NCBI GenBank assembly: GCA_900315105.1
Contig: OMXX01000004.1
Span: 1 to 64,000, forward strand
DNA length: 64,000 bases
Source: an uncultured Prevotellaceae bacterium
GTDB taxonomy: Bacteria; Bacteroidota; Bacteroidia; Bacteroidales; Bacteroidaceae
Reading direction: 5' to 3'
Shown here: one piece after another, positions 24,714 through 32,894 of the stretch
Layout: each line of letters opens with the position of its first letter
How positions within the stretch are numbered: position 1 is the stretch's first letter
Position numbers and translations under genes: made by a program
Notes under the pieces: model-generated
Told to the model about the DNA's origin: nothing
Database searches by the model: none
What the model saw: the letters and a program-made list of their open reading frames with translations, nothing else

Positions 24714-25688
24714 TTATAGTGCTTCAAGCATTCTCTTGATTACAACCTGAGCGGAGATTTCGCGGTTGGCTGCCTCTGGGATTACGAGTGAGTTCTTACT
24801 CTCGATAACATCATCGGTAACAATAAGACCACGACGAACAGGGAGACAATGTAGGAACTTACCATTGTTGGTCCATGACATGTGCTCTGCATCAACAGTC
24901 CAATGAGCCATTTCCTTGTAGTCTGTCAGAATCTTACCGTATTTCTCAGGAACGGTTACGCCCGGGCAAGACCAGTTCTTTGCATAAATGAAATCTGCGC
25001 CCTCGAATGCTTTCTTCTGATCGTATTCGATAGTTGCACCCTCGGTGAACTTAGGATCAAGCTCATAGCCCTCTGGGTGAGTGATAACGAGATCTACATC
25101 TGGAGCTGCGAGCATCCACTCTGCGAATGAGTTTGGCACAGCCTGTGGGAGACAACGGCAATGAGGTGCCCATGTGAGGACAGCCTTAACGCGCTCTGTT
25201 GTCTTGTGTTCCTCTATAGTAATAAGGTCGGCGAAAGCCTGAAGAGGATGTACTGTAGCTGTCTCCATTGCGAAGACTGGCTTGCCGGCATATTTCACGA
25301 ACTGGTTTACGATAGTCTCTGCATAGTCGTACTCACGATCTGTGAGGCCTGCGAAAGAACGGATACCGATAAGGTCGCAGAAACTTCCCATCACAGGAAT
25401 AGCCTCGAGGAGGTGCTCTGACTTATCGCCGTCCATGATTACGCCACGTTCAGTTTCGAGTTTCCAGGCACCAGCATTAACATCGAGAACGATAACGTTC
25501 ATTCCGAGGTTCATAGCCGCTTTCTGGGTGGAGAGACGTGTGCGGAGAGAGTTGTTGAAGAACACCATGAGCAGGGTCTTGTTCTTTCCAAGGTGCTGAT
25601 AACCATAGCGGTTTGCCTTTACTTCCTGTGCCTCGGCAAGAGCTGCTGTTATATCGCCAAGGTCTTTTGCGTTGAAGAATGTTTTCAT
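24714..25688 (-). CDS. argF': N-succinyl- (or N-acetyl-) ornithine carbamoyltransferase
   Basis: This 324-residue enzyme transfers carbamoyl to an acylated ornithine, making arginine through the acylated route found in Bacteroidetes instead of through free ornithine. The carbamoyl-phosphate loop reads FFNNSLRTRLST, not the usual STRTR, as in the ArgF' group. HPLQAFADL and the C-terminal HCLPVRRG are present. The residue matching the specificity position of the family (Pro90 in the Bacteroides fragilis enzyme, Glu92 in the acetyl-specific Xanthomonas enzyme) is Ser90, in GDKSEH. Ser at this place was reported to favour the succinyl substrate, so succinylornithine is the better guess. It converges on tRNA-Pro. 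Confidence 0.9.
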   Translation of the reverse strand: MKTFFNAKDLGDITAALAEAQEVKANRYGYQHLGKNKTLLMVFFNNSLRTRLSTQKAAMNLGMNVIVLDVNAGAWKLETERGVIMDGDKSEHLLEAIPVMGSFCDLIGIRSFAGLTDREYDYAETIVNQFVKYAGKPVFAMETATVHPLQAFADLITIEEHKTTERVKAVLTWAPHCRCLPQAVPNSFAEWMLAAPDVDLVITHPEGYELDPKFTEGATIEYDQKKAFEGADFIYAKNWSCPGVTVPEKYGKILTDYKEMAHWTVDAEHMSWTNNGKFLHCLPVRRGLIVTDDVIESKNSLVIPEAANREISAQVVIKRMLEAL

Positions 25689-25824
25689 ATAGAAATCAAA
25701 TTTTTAGATAAATTCTTATTGTGGAAAGTAAATTGGAAGGACTTCGTGTAGCGCCTGAGCTTTGCGAAGAAATTATATCCAGTAAATGGATTTGCTGATT
25801 CGAATTTATTGGTAATTTACTTTC

Positions 25825-26685
25825 TTAACTATTGTCTCGAAGTGCCGTGAAGATTTTTACGGCTTCTACGGCGGCACGTACATCATGAACTCTAAGAATG
25901 TCGGCACCTCGTTCGAGGGCGAGGGTGTTGAGGACGGTTGTGCCGTTGAGGGCTTCATCAGCAGAAGAATCAAGTAACTGCCAAATCATGCGCTTTCTTG
26001 AGATGCCAACGAGAAGTGGCAGATTGAATGTGTCCTTGAGCTGCTGCTGGGCAGAGAGTAATGAGTAGTTGCCAGCGATGATGTCCTTTCCAAAACCGTA
26101 ACCAGGATCAAGAATGATATCCTTAACACCGATTGAGTTGAGGACCTTGATTTTCTTGAGGAAGACAGAAACTGTATTCTCAAGATCCGCTTGAAGCGAC
26201 ATTAATATATAAGGTACATGCAAACGGGCAACTTCAAGAAGAATGTCCGAAGGCTTGTCTTCGTTTACGTCAACATCCACTTTTGCATTTGCGTTGGCGG
26301 TATTGTTGTAGTAGCCACGTCCTTCTGAAATGTCATTTATGATATCTGCTCCAAACTCCTCAACAGCCATACGGGCAACTGATGGTCGGAAGGTGTCGAT
26401 AGAAACCAAGGCGTCTGGCTGTTCACGACGAGCGATGGCAAGTCCGTTTCGCATACGGAGAAGTTCTTCCTCCTCGCTGACATCAGCAGATCCCGGTCGG
26501 GTGGAGAAGGCGCCAACGTCGATTATCTTGCCACCTTCCTGTATTATCTGATTTGTCCGTTCGGCTATTTCTAGTTCTGTCTGCTTGCGACTTCCTGCAT
26601 AGAAACTATCGGGAGTCACATTGAGTATTCCCATCACCTGTGGGGTTGATAAGTCTAATGTCTTGTTATGAACTGATATCTGCAT
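25825..26685 (-). CDS. folP: Dihydropteroate synthase
   Basis: Joins p-aminobenzoate to dihydropterin pyrophosphate in folate synthesis; the target of sulfonamides. It has 286 residues in a TIM barrel: QVMGILNVTPDSFYAGSR, DVGAFSTRPG, then the D-x-F/S-I-D-T strand (VSIDTFRPSVA), INDISEG, LDPGYGFGKD, GISRKRMIW and the C-terminal VHDVRAAVEA. All catalytic landmarks are present. It lies 136 bases upstream of argF' on the same strand; a common transcript is possible but there is no strong evidence. Confidence 0.96.
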   Translation of the reverse strand: MQISVHNKTLDLSTPQVMGILNVTPDSFYAGSRKQTELEIAERTNQIIQEGGKIIDVGAFSTRPGSADVSEEEELLRMRNGLAIARREQPDALVSIDTFRPSVARMAVEEFGADIINDISEGRGYYNNTANANAKVDVDVNEDKPSDILLEVARLHVPYILMSLQADLENTVSVFLKKIKVLNSIGVKDIILDPGYGFGKDIIAGNYSLLSAQQQLKDTFNLPLLVGISRKRMIWQLLDSSADEALNGTTVLNTLALERGADILRVHDVRAAVEAVKIFTALRDNS

Positions 26686-26742
26686 TTAGTTTCAAGAAAA
26701 TTATCTTTAATGCTTGGCAGCAAGCTGCCGTTTTTCTGGAAC

Positions 26743-27328
26743 AAAAATTATTCACGATGACCAGAAAATTTAATCCAGAAAATTTTTATTCTTTATTGCT
26801 CACTATGTTGTTGAGATTCTCTTTTGTGAGAAGTAAGAACTCGTCAAACCTATCTACATACCAGTATCGTTCGCAATAAAAGCTTTTATCTCCAAAGTTA
26901 ATTAAAGCTCCGCACTTGCTTTTGCTTATTCGAAGATAGTTGAATAACTGTGCTCTATGATCTGTAACGATCTTTGAAACAGATTTGAGTTCAAGAACCA
27001 CATCTGAATATGTTACAATGTCTGCTATATACTCTTTTTTCAGTTGCTTACCCTTATACCAAGTGTAAAGCGTTTGTTGTGGAACAAAAGGTATGTCTCT
27101 AGAGGTTAACTCCATCTCTAATGCTTCTTGATAGATGGCCTCTTCCATTCCTCTATGAAGGATATTATAAACCTCCATAGCAGCCCCGACGGATTCATAC
27201 AGTTGTATGTATTTGTCACGTGGCATTTTCTCGTGTTCCATTAGCTCATCCATTCAAAGATGATTTTTTGATGCGACAAAAAATATAATTTTCTGGATTA
27301 AATTTTCTGGTCATCGTGAATAATTTTT
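26743..27328. mobile_element. Cassette bounded by perfect 42-bp inverted repeats, carrying one gene
   Basis: The left arm (26743-26784) and right arm (27287-27328) are exact reverse complements over 42 bp (left arm begins AAAAATTATTCACGATGACC). They enclose only the GxxExxY gene; its stop codon begins two bases after the left arm. No transposase is present. If transcribed, the arms would form a 42-bp double-stranded stem. The design parallels the four-helix-bundle cassette at 49181-49684. Whether the unit moves is inference. Confidence 0.7.
26786..27253 (-). CDS. GxxExxY protein
   Basis: A 155-residue cytosolic protein of the GxxExxY family (motif GMEEAIY, residues 35-41). The motif is followed by QEALEMEL, a strand with VPQQTLYTWYKG, and KKEYIADIVTYSDVVLELKS. 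The last segment has the D-x(n)-E-x-K order of PDDEXK-type nucleases (Asp, then Glu-Leu-Lys), followed by YLRISKSKCGALINFG. The family is widespread in Bacteroidetes and has no established role; some members are said to sit in intervening sequences. The gene is the only content of an inverted-repeat cassette between folP and a Fur-family gene. No promoter is evident. Confidence 0.85.
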   Translation of the reverse strand: MDELMEHEKMPRDKYIQLYESVGAAMEVYNILHRGMEEAIYQEALEMELTSRDIPFVPQQTLYTWYKGKQLKKEYIADIVTYSDVVLELKSVSKIVTDHRAQLFNYLRISKSKCGALINFGDKSFYCERYWYVDRFDEFLLLTKENLNNIVSNKE

Positions 27329-27435
27329 ATTCCGTCCCACAAGCACCAGAGGTGCGTTTTTATTTTGTGCGTGGGAATTTTCTCTGCAAAGGTAGAAAAA
27401 ATGTTTTACAAACTTGCGTTAATTTCTGATAAATA

Positions 27436-27467
27436 TTTGCAAGAACGTGAAATTTTCAGTAATTTTG
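27436..27467 (+). promoter_or_regulatory. Promoter of the Fur-family gene, near-leaderless
   Basis: TTTG (27436-27439), 20 bp, TAATTTTG (27460-27467). The ATG at 27476 follows after 8 bases, so the mRNA starts almost at the start codon. This excludes the longer frame that begins at 27365. A small hairpin GCACC-AGA-GGTGC with a T-run (27343-27361) lies upstream. Confidence 0.75.
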
Positions 27468-27475
27468 TGCACAAT

Positions 27476-27895
27476 ATGAAAGATGAAGAGTTCTTCCTGC
27501 AAAAATTGCAGCATCACGACATAAAGCCGACAGCCAACCGACTGATGATTCTCCGTGCCATGTGGCGTGGTGATGAGGCTGTGTCGCTCATGCAGTTGGA
27601 GCGTATTCTACTCACTATCGACAAATCCACAATATCGCGTACTCTCAACCTCTTCCTTCTTAATGGCTTGATTCATGCCATTGACGATGGTTCCGGGTCT
27701 GTGAAATATGCGGTGGATGGTGATCTTGAAAGAGATGATGACGAGGAGCATACGCATTTTGCGTGTGTGAAATGCGGAAGAACGTTTTGTCTGAAGCAGG
27801 TACATGTGCCAGAAGTTCCGTTGCCTCCGGGCTTCCAGCTTCGGAGTGTAAACTATGTTTTGAAGGGCTTGTGCCCAGAATGCGCGGAAAAGTAA
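27476..27895 (+). CDS. Fur family transcriptional regulator
   Basis: A metal- or peroxide-responsive repressor of 139 residues. The winged-helix DNA-binding domain (about 1-80) contains HDIKPTANRLMILRAM and STISRTLNLFLLNGLIH. The dimerisation domain follows with HTHFACVKCGRTFCL and CPECAEK, two CxxC pairs that form the structural zinc site, as in PerR and Zur. The regulatory-metal site is not obvious, so iron, zinc and peroxide sensing cannot be told apart. The gene is transcribed with the diadenylate cyclase gene 6 bases downstream, an unusual pairing. Confidence 0.88.
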   Translation: MKDEEFFLQKLQHHDIKPTANRLMILRAMWRGDEAVSLMQLERILLTIDKSTISRTLNLFLLNGLIHAIDDGSGSVKYAVDGDLERDDDEEHTHFACVKCGRTFCLKQVHVPEVPLPPGFQLRSVNYVLKGLCPECAEK

Positions 27896-27901
27896 AAAGC
27901 T

Positions 27902-28675
27902 ATGTTCTCATTCGAAATAAAAGACGCAATTGATATCTTCCTTGTAGCGATTATGCTATACTACACCTATCGGTTCATGAGAGAATCGAGGTCTATCAAT
28001 GTGTTCATTGGTGTCCTGGTGTTCATCCTGATCTGGTTGCTGGTCAGCAGGGTGGTGGAGATGCGTCTTCTTGGAGCTATTCTTGATAAGTTGGTGGGCG
28101 TAGGTTCTCTCGCTATTCTGATACTTTTTCAGGATGAAATTCGAAAGTTCCTTAACAACCTTGGAGGACATAATAGAATACGTACTTTGCTAAAGTTCTT
28201 CTCTTCGAATGATCAGAAAAAGGAAGATGTTGATCGTGAGAAGGTTATGGCTGTTGTGATGGCATGTCAGAGCATGGCGAGAGGCAAAGTCGGAGCATTA
28301 ATTGTGATAGAACGACATTCCAGTCTGAAAGAGATAGTTGAGACCGGTGATACCATTGATGCAAATATCAATCAGCGACTTATCGAAAACATCTTTTTCA
28401 AGAACTCGCCTCTGCATGATGGTGCGATGATCATAAGTAATCATAGAATCAAGGCTGCGGGATGTATTCTGCCTGTAAGTCATGACCTGAATATTCCGAG
28501 AGAGTTGGGACTTCGTCATCGTGCAGCTATGGGAATGTCACAGGCAAGTGATGCCCTCTGTATCGTTGTTTCTGAAGAAACGGGCAGAATAAGTGCCGCC
28601 ATCAATGGGCAGTTCCGTTTGAGGCTCTCTGCAGAGAACCTTGAAAGTCTGCTGAATGAAGAGCTGAGTAAGTAA
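27902..28675 (+). CDS. cdaA: Diadenylate cyclase, CdaA type
   Basis: Makes cyclic di-AMP from two ATP at the membrane; c-di-AMP controls potassium and cell-wall homeostasis. The 257-residue protein has two to three N-terminal transmembrane helices (about 9-25, 33-50, 60-76) and a DisA_N cyclase domain (about 105-230). The latter has the catalytic DGA motif (173-175) and RHR motif (205-207). The length is normal for CdaA/DacA. It is read with the Fur-family gene upstream. An 11-bp periodic array begins 18 bases past its stop. Confidence 0.95.
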   Translation: MFSFEIKDAIDIFLVAIMLYYTYRFMRESRSINVFIGVLVFILIWLLVSRVVEMRLLGAILDKLVGVGSLAILILFQDEIRKFLNNLGGHNRIRTLLKFFSSNDQKKEDVDREKVMAVVMACQSMARGKVGALIVIERHSSLKEIVETGDTIDANINQRLIENIFFKNSPLHDGAMIISNHRIKAAGCILPVSHDLNIPRELGLRHRAAMGMSQASDALCIVVSEETGRISAAINGQFRLRLSAENLESLLNEELSK

Positions 28676-28693
28676 TGCTTGCCGGGTTGATGT

Positions 28694-28810
28694 GCCTTCG
28701 TTCATCCTTCGCTCTGCCTTCGCTCTGCCTCCGTTTCAGAACGTAGAATGGGATTGGAGCTGGAACGGACTTACAACGGACCTGGAACGGAGGTAGAACG
28801 GACTTACTTC
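28694..28810. repeat. 11-bp periodic inverted array, copy 4
   Basis: Left units are CCTTCGTTCAT, CCTTCGCTCTG, CCTTCGCTCTG and CCTCCGTTTCA. Right units are GAACGTAGAAT, GGGATTGGAGC, TGGAACGGACT, TACAACGGACC, TGGAACGGAGG, TAGAACGGACT. The 11-bp phase is kept through the centre. It directly follows cdaA. The next 230 bases are AT-rich without features. Confidence 0.8.
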
Positions 28811-29043
28811 CTACGAGTGAGAGAGCCTGAGTAAAAAAACTTTAAAAAATATCAGAAATGACATTTTGACATATTGTCGGATTGTTAATTAATGCAAAAG
28901 TTTTGTGATTTTATAATTCTTGAAACACAATTTTTAATTAATAAATTATCTGTGATTTTGCTATGCATATTAAACAAAATTAAGGCTTATATATGCTTTT
29001 TGTGTTAAAAATTACTAATTTTTTGGTTTTTATTTCCAATTCC

Positions 29044-29075
29044 TTTGCGTGCGTGATATAATAATATTACATTTG
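29044..29075 (+). promoter_or_regulatory. Promoter of the fimbrillin / giant-protein operon
   Basis: TTTG (29044-29047), 20 bp, TACATTTG (29068-29075). The first gene starts at 29188, leaving a leader of about 105 bases. No other strong promoter is seen before 48.0 kb. Confidence 0.65.
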
Positions 29076-29187
29076 CATAGACTTTGAATATTGAGATTCT
29101 GAATCCAGTCTTAAACTTATTCCAATGTCTGAAAGGTAAATAGAGTGTTTGTAAGATGAAGGCACCCTGTAACTAAAAACGGTAAAT

Positions 29188-29418
29188 ATGACTTTGAAAA
29201 TCACAAATATAAGAAAGCGTTATATCGCACCCTATGCAGAAATGATAGTGTGTGATAGTGATGAATGTGTTTTGGACTCTGTTTCCGGTCTTGGAGAAGA
29301 TCCAGGCGGAGGCGGTGACAATCCGCCATTCGCGAAAGGTATTGGGAGCATCTGGGATGACGGTGGTAATGCTGGGGGATCAGATGGAGTTACTAACATT
29401 TTCGAAAATGAGCCATGA
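29188..29418 (+). CDS. Small Gly/Asp-rich peptide, Y-x-x-P family
   Basis: This 76-residue peptide begins with a basic segment (NIRKRYIAPYAEMIV) containing the R-x-Y-x-x-P-x-x-E pattern shared with the peptides at 2710 and 53880. A short hydrophobic part with a single Cys comes next, then a long Gly/Asp/Asn-rich tail (GGGGDNPPF and similar). There is no signal peptide. Its last codons overlap the start of the next gene by 4 bases, so the two are translationally coupled. It is the first gene of the probable surface-structure operon. Function unknown; an export-related or structural peptide is possible. Confidence 0.65.
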   Translation: MTLKITNIRKRYIAPYAEMIVCDSDECVLDSVSGLGEDPGGGGDNPPFAKGIGSIWDDGGNAGGSDGVTNIFENEP

Positions 29419-30425
29419 GGAAGACGTTATCATACATATTGCTTTGGATGCTTGGTAGTCTCAACGCTTCTGCGGTGAGTTATACATACGATGCCAGTAA
29501 GGGAATATCCTTCTCTTGGCAGTATGATGATGCGTTAGGTGTATATACTACTAAGGGTACACGAATAAAGCACTGGGCATTGACTGATGGTAAAGTGACA
29601 TCGTTCAGTTCATACGGATGGTCGCTTGTTGGAAACTGTAAGTATTATCTCTACTATCCATATAATGATTCATATTTCCAGAACGATACTCCTATAACCA
29701 ATTTGCCTATCACCTTTGAAGGACAGGTGCAGAGTGAGAACAATAGTCTGTCACACTTGGCTGCCTTTGACTATATGATGGGAGAGGGCAACACCGATGA
29801 GACTTCCGCAGACTTCAGTATGAATCATCTGTGTTCGGTTATAAGAATAGAATATGTGTCGCCCAAATCCGCGGTTTATACCAATGTCGCTATAAAGGCA
29901 ACTGATGAGTTGTTCTGTCGGACAGCAGAGATGAACCTTGAGACGCAGAGCATTAATCCGATGGAAAAAGACTGTTGTGCGAGTTTGGAACTTAATAACA
30001 TTGCGGTAGAAGAAGGAGAGACGCTTGTTGCATATATGGTTGTAGCTCCAGTAGATCTTTCCGGATGGGATATAAAACTTGCAATCACTTCTGAGGATGG
30101 AGAGGAAATAAACCTTGATGTACTGGCAAACGAACTGAGAGCGGGAAGGCTTTATCTGCTTAATACCACGGGAATTGAAGAGAAGGAACTATCAACAAAA
30201 CATCGTGCGAGTAGTCTGGCTGAACCGAGCGTAAGTGTTGCTGACATACCGATAGATACAGATTCGGAAATTATTGTCACGGGTATTCAACAGACAAATC
30301 ATTATCAAGAACAGGATGATGGAGTAGTCTATACAATATCAGGAATAAGGACAAAGCAGTCTTCTGCTAAAGGTATTATAATAAAGAATAGAAAGAAATG
30401 CCTCTCCCAAGGAGGCCGAAAATAA
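29415..30425 (+). CDS. Fimbrillin-like exported protein with C-terminal sorting-like tail
   Basis: A 336-residue exported protein (signal peptide MRKTLSYILLWMLGSLNASA, no lipobox Cys). The beta-rich body has features of the Bacteroidales fimbrillin (Mfa-like) fold: KYYLYYPYND, a DYMMGEGN strand and FSMNHLCSVIRIEYV, a variant of the common F-x-H-x-xA-x-V/I-R segment. Near the C-terminus the segment VVYTISGIRTKQ ... KGIIIKNRKK resembles the tails of type IX-secreted proteins. It overlaps the upstream peptide gene and is followed 5 bases later by a lipoprotein fimbrillin. It may be a tip or accessory subunit; this is inference. Confidence 0.65.
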   Translation: MRKTLSYILLWMLGSLNASAVSYTYDASKGISFSWQYDDALGVYTTKGTRIKHWALTDGKVTSFSSYGWSLVGNCKYYLYYPYNDSYFQNDTPITNLPITFEGQVQSENNSLSHLAAFDYMMGEGNTDETSADFSMNHLCSVIRIEYVSPKSAVYTNVAIKATDELFCRTAEMNLETQSINPMEKDCCASLELNNIAVEEGETLVAYMVVAPVDLSGWDIKLAITSEDGEEINLDVLANELRAGRLYLLNTTGIEEKELSTKHRASSLAEPSVSVADIPIDTDSEIIVTGIQQTNHYQEQDDGVVYTISGIRTKQSSAKGIIIKNRKKCLSQGGRK

Positions 30426-30430
30426 ATATT

Positions 30431-31540
30431 ATGAGATATAAATCATACATAGGATTATTGGCAATTGCAGCTATGATGGCATCTTGTTCGCAGGATGTTA
30501 TCGAGGGTTCTGTCTTTAATGGTGATGAGGTATATGCCACGCTTCCAGAACTGGTGGACGGTAATGTAATGACCCGCTCTGCCCTTATATATAATTATGG
30601 TGATAAGAAAATGCACTTTACCTGGGAGGACGGTGACAAGATTGGTGTGTTTGCTGTCAATGATGATGAGAGCAGACGTCAGCAAGTGCAGTTCGACCTC
30701 ACGAAGGGAGCAGGTTCTATCGCTGGAGGCTTTGTGTCTTCTGACGAAAGCTTACAGACGATTGAAAAGAATAAGCAGTATATCGCTTTCAGACCATATT
30801 CAAAGGAAGATGACTATGCCAAGCTTGATGTTAAATATTCAGGTCAGAAAGCCAAGGCATTTCCGAAGATGAAATATTTCCCATTTGCAGGAAATACAGC
30901 AAAGGATGAGGATATATACAACGAGTCAGAAAAGGCGGCTTCGGCACATCTTTCCACAGCTGACTATATGGCTTCATTGCCAACCAAAGCATTAGAAGAT
31001 CATCATTGCGCTTTCGATTTCAAGCGAATCGGAGCTGTGGTGAGATTCTATCTGAAATGTCCAAGGCCTATGGTTTATGATGGAATACAGTTGGTTGCCG
31101 CTGGCAAGAAGTTCATTCTGACTGGAATACTTGAGGCTGATAAAAGGGTGATTACTCCTTTGATAGTAAGTAGTGCGATGGATCTTGAGTTCTCTCCTAA
31201 GTTGGAGATGAGAACGGAAGTGTCTAGTTCTGCGGCAGAATATTATTATAATGGTGCAGGCTATATCGTGTCATATATGATGATAGCTCCGATTGACCTT
31301 CGTGATGCTGGGGAGATATCAATATATCTCAAGGGACATATAGGAAATAATACCTATTATTATAAGTCAAAAGGAGAATTGGAAAAACCTAACCTGACAG
31401 CGAATATGTTCTATCAATGGACATCAGCCGACAATTCAGATGATCCGGCTATCATCTTTGATGAAATCTCTGTTCAGGATTGGGAAAGAGATGTGATATA
31501 TAGTAATGGTGAGGAAGGTACAGGAACAAGTACGTGGTAA
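30431..31540 (+). CDS. Fimbrillin family lipoprotein
   Basis: A 369-residue lipoprotein. The start at 30431 (MRYKSYIGLLAIAAMMASCSQ) gives a lipoprotein signal ending in ASC; the in-frame ATG at 30398 lies inside the previous gene. The body has FimA/Mfa1-type landmarks: TRSA near residue 43, FTWEDGDKIGVFAV, KYFPFAGN, ADYMAS and HHCAFDFKRIGAVVRFYL. Fimbrillins of this type are exported as lipoproteins and assembled after proteolytic cleavage. A GC-rich palindrome separates it from the next fimbrillin gene. Confidence 0.82.
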   Translation: MRYKSYIGLLAIAAMMASCSQDVIEGSVFNGDEVYATLPELVDGNVMTRSALIYNYGDKKMHFTWEDGDKIGVFAVNDDESRRQQVQFDLTKGAGSIAGGFVSSDESLQTIEKNKQYIAFRPYSKEDDYAKLDVKYSGQKAKAFPKMKYFPFAGNTAKDEDIYNESEKAASAHLSTADYMASLPTKALEDHHCAFDFKRIGAVVRFYLKCPRPMVYDGIQLVAAGKKFILTGILEADKRVITPLIVSSAMDLEFSPKLEMRTEVSSSAAEYYYNGAGYIVSYMMIAPIDLRDAGEISIYLKGHIGNNTYYYKSKGELEKPNLTANMFYQWTSADNSDDPAIIFDEISVQDWERDVIYSNGEEGTGTSTW

Positions 31541-31544
31541 ATAA

Positions 31545-31618
31545 GCAGCCTCTCCCCCCGCCCTAACACATACTCCGATGTCGTCAACATCGGACTTCCC
31601 ACGTAGGGAGGGAGCTGC
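31545..31618. repeat. GC-rich palindrome with inner hairpin, copy a
   Basis: The left part CCTCTCCCCCCGCCCT and right part AGGGAGGGAGC are the same blocks as in the element at 32895-32933 but inverted, and they are separated by about 40 bases. The separating bases form their own hairpin (CCGATGT-CGTCA-ACATCGG). The outer bases GCAGC and GCTGC pair. It fills the gap between two fimbrillin genes. Confidence 0.7.
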
Positions 31619-31636
31619 GAGGCGAAAAAATATATT

Positions 31637-32755
31637 ATGAATATGTTAAAATACAAATCATACATAGCAAAAGGTACAATGGGCATCGTACTTTGTACTT
31701 TGTTTGTAGCTTGTTCGGGAGATGATCTTGGACAATATGCTCAGCGTGCAGATAATGCCAATGAGATAGTGTTTTTGCCTAAGACTGAGAATGTAACTCG
31801 TGCAAAGTATAGTCTGGATAATCCGCATCCTGCAACTATGGGTGTGTTCGGATATTTCGACTTGGATGGTAACCACGTTACAAAACCTGATTTTACAATC
31901 TTCAAGAACAAGCAGGTGAATTACAGCAAAGACCAAGATGGTACTTGGGGTTGGGTGTATAGCCCTGTTAAGTATTGGCCGGAATATAGTTCTGCCAACG
32001 ACTTTGATTTCTTTGGGTATATGCCTTATGTTCAGGGTACAACTGCTGCAACTCTTACATATTTTGATAAGGGCTATACCTTGAGTTTTGATGCCACTTT
32101 GAGTGTAACAAATATAAAAGAAGGAACGGATTTGCCTTTGATTTGCAATCAGCCTCATCATAAGGATGCTCCGGGAGAAATTGTGAACTTTGATATGGAT
32201 CAGACCACAACGGGTTTCCAGTTGAAGTTCAAGTTGGGTACTAAGATGAGTAACGTTCGTGATTTCGAGATAACAAAGGTACAAGTAACAGGACAGATTC
32301 CATATAAAGGAAGAGTCTCACGTACTTATATCTGTGATGATGATGGTAATTGGGTGTTGGATCCACAATTGTTGGGAAAAAAACATGACATAAAATGGAG
32401 TAATGTAACGACTCAGCAAATGGCATTGACTATTGCAAATGAAGGAGGAAACCTGACTCTGTCAGACGACGAATTCCACGAATGGGGAAAGCCATTCTTT
32501 GCGATTCCAGTAGAAAGTTTTGCTCCTGCGATAACGGTGACGTATAATGTCAGAGTTGCGGATTCAGAGAAAAAAACTATTACGCGTGAGGGCGTGACGA
32601 AAAGTATTGTCTTCAACGAGGAGAATTTCTCCAACCTGAAGAAGAACAAACTTAAGCCAGGAAAGCTAAATTCTCTTGAAATCGCCATCGTGCCAGATCA
32701 TCTATATATTCTGGCTGACGATGATCAGTATATTGGATATTTGGAAATAGAATAG
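31637..32755 (+). CDS. Fimbrillin family lipoprotein
   Basis: A 372-residue lipoprotein. The signal ends LFVACSGDD, with the lipobox Cys at about residue 26. A short linker leads to a fimbrillin-like beta domain with NVTRAKYSLDN, MGVFGYFD, YSPVKYWPEYSSANDFDFFGY and QLKFKLGTKMSNVRD, all typical of Mfa-like family proteins. It lacks a sorting tail. It sits directly upstream of the giant gene, with a second GC-rich palindrome in between. With its neighbours it probably builds or anchors a surface structure. Confidence 0.8.
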   Translation: MNMLKYKSYIAKGTMGIVLCTLFVACSGDDLGQYAQRADNANEIVFLPKTENVTRAKYSLDNPHPATMGVFGYFDLDGNHVTKPDFTIFKNKQVNYSKDQDGTWGWVYSPVKYWPEYSSANDFDFFGYMPYVQGTTAATLTYFDKGYTLSFDATLSVTNIKEGTDLPLICNQPHHKDAPGEIVNFDMDQTTTGFQLKFKLGTKMSNVRDFEITKVQVTGQIPYKGRVSRTYICDDDGNWVLDPQLLGKKHDIKWSNVTTQQMALTIANEGGNLTLSDDEFHEWGKPFFAIPVESFAPAITVTYNVRVADSEKKTITREGVTKSIVFNEENFSNLKKNKLKPGKLNSLEIAIVPDHLYILADDDQYIGYLEIE

Positions 32756-32760
32756 AAAAA

Positions 32761-32833
32761 GCGGCCTCTCCCCCCGCCCTGACACATACTCCAATGTTAT
32801 ATCAACATCGGACTTCCCCTAGGGAGGGAGCTG
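32761..32833. repeat. GC-rich palindrome with inner hairpin, copy b
   Basis: Nearly identical to copy a: CCTCTCCCCCCGCCCT, then an ACATACTCCAATGTT/AACATCGG inner part, then AGGGAGGGAGC. The similarity shows recent duplication or shared origin. It lies 5 bases after a fimbrillin stop codon. Confidence 0.7.
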
Positions 32834-32894
32834 GAGCGTCCCTTTTAATATATAACGAGTAATTAATAATTTGTAATCTGAGCTTTTTGCCTTC

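Noticed and set aside
26743..27328. Insertion sequence with transposase
   Set aside because: The only gene inside is a GxxExxY protein; no DDE or tyrosine transposase motif is present.
27365..27475. Longer start for the Fur-family gene at 27365
   Set aside because: The promoter 27436-27467 lies inside the extension, and the added residues match no Fur protein.
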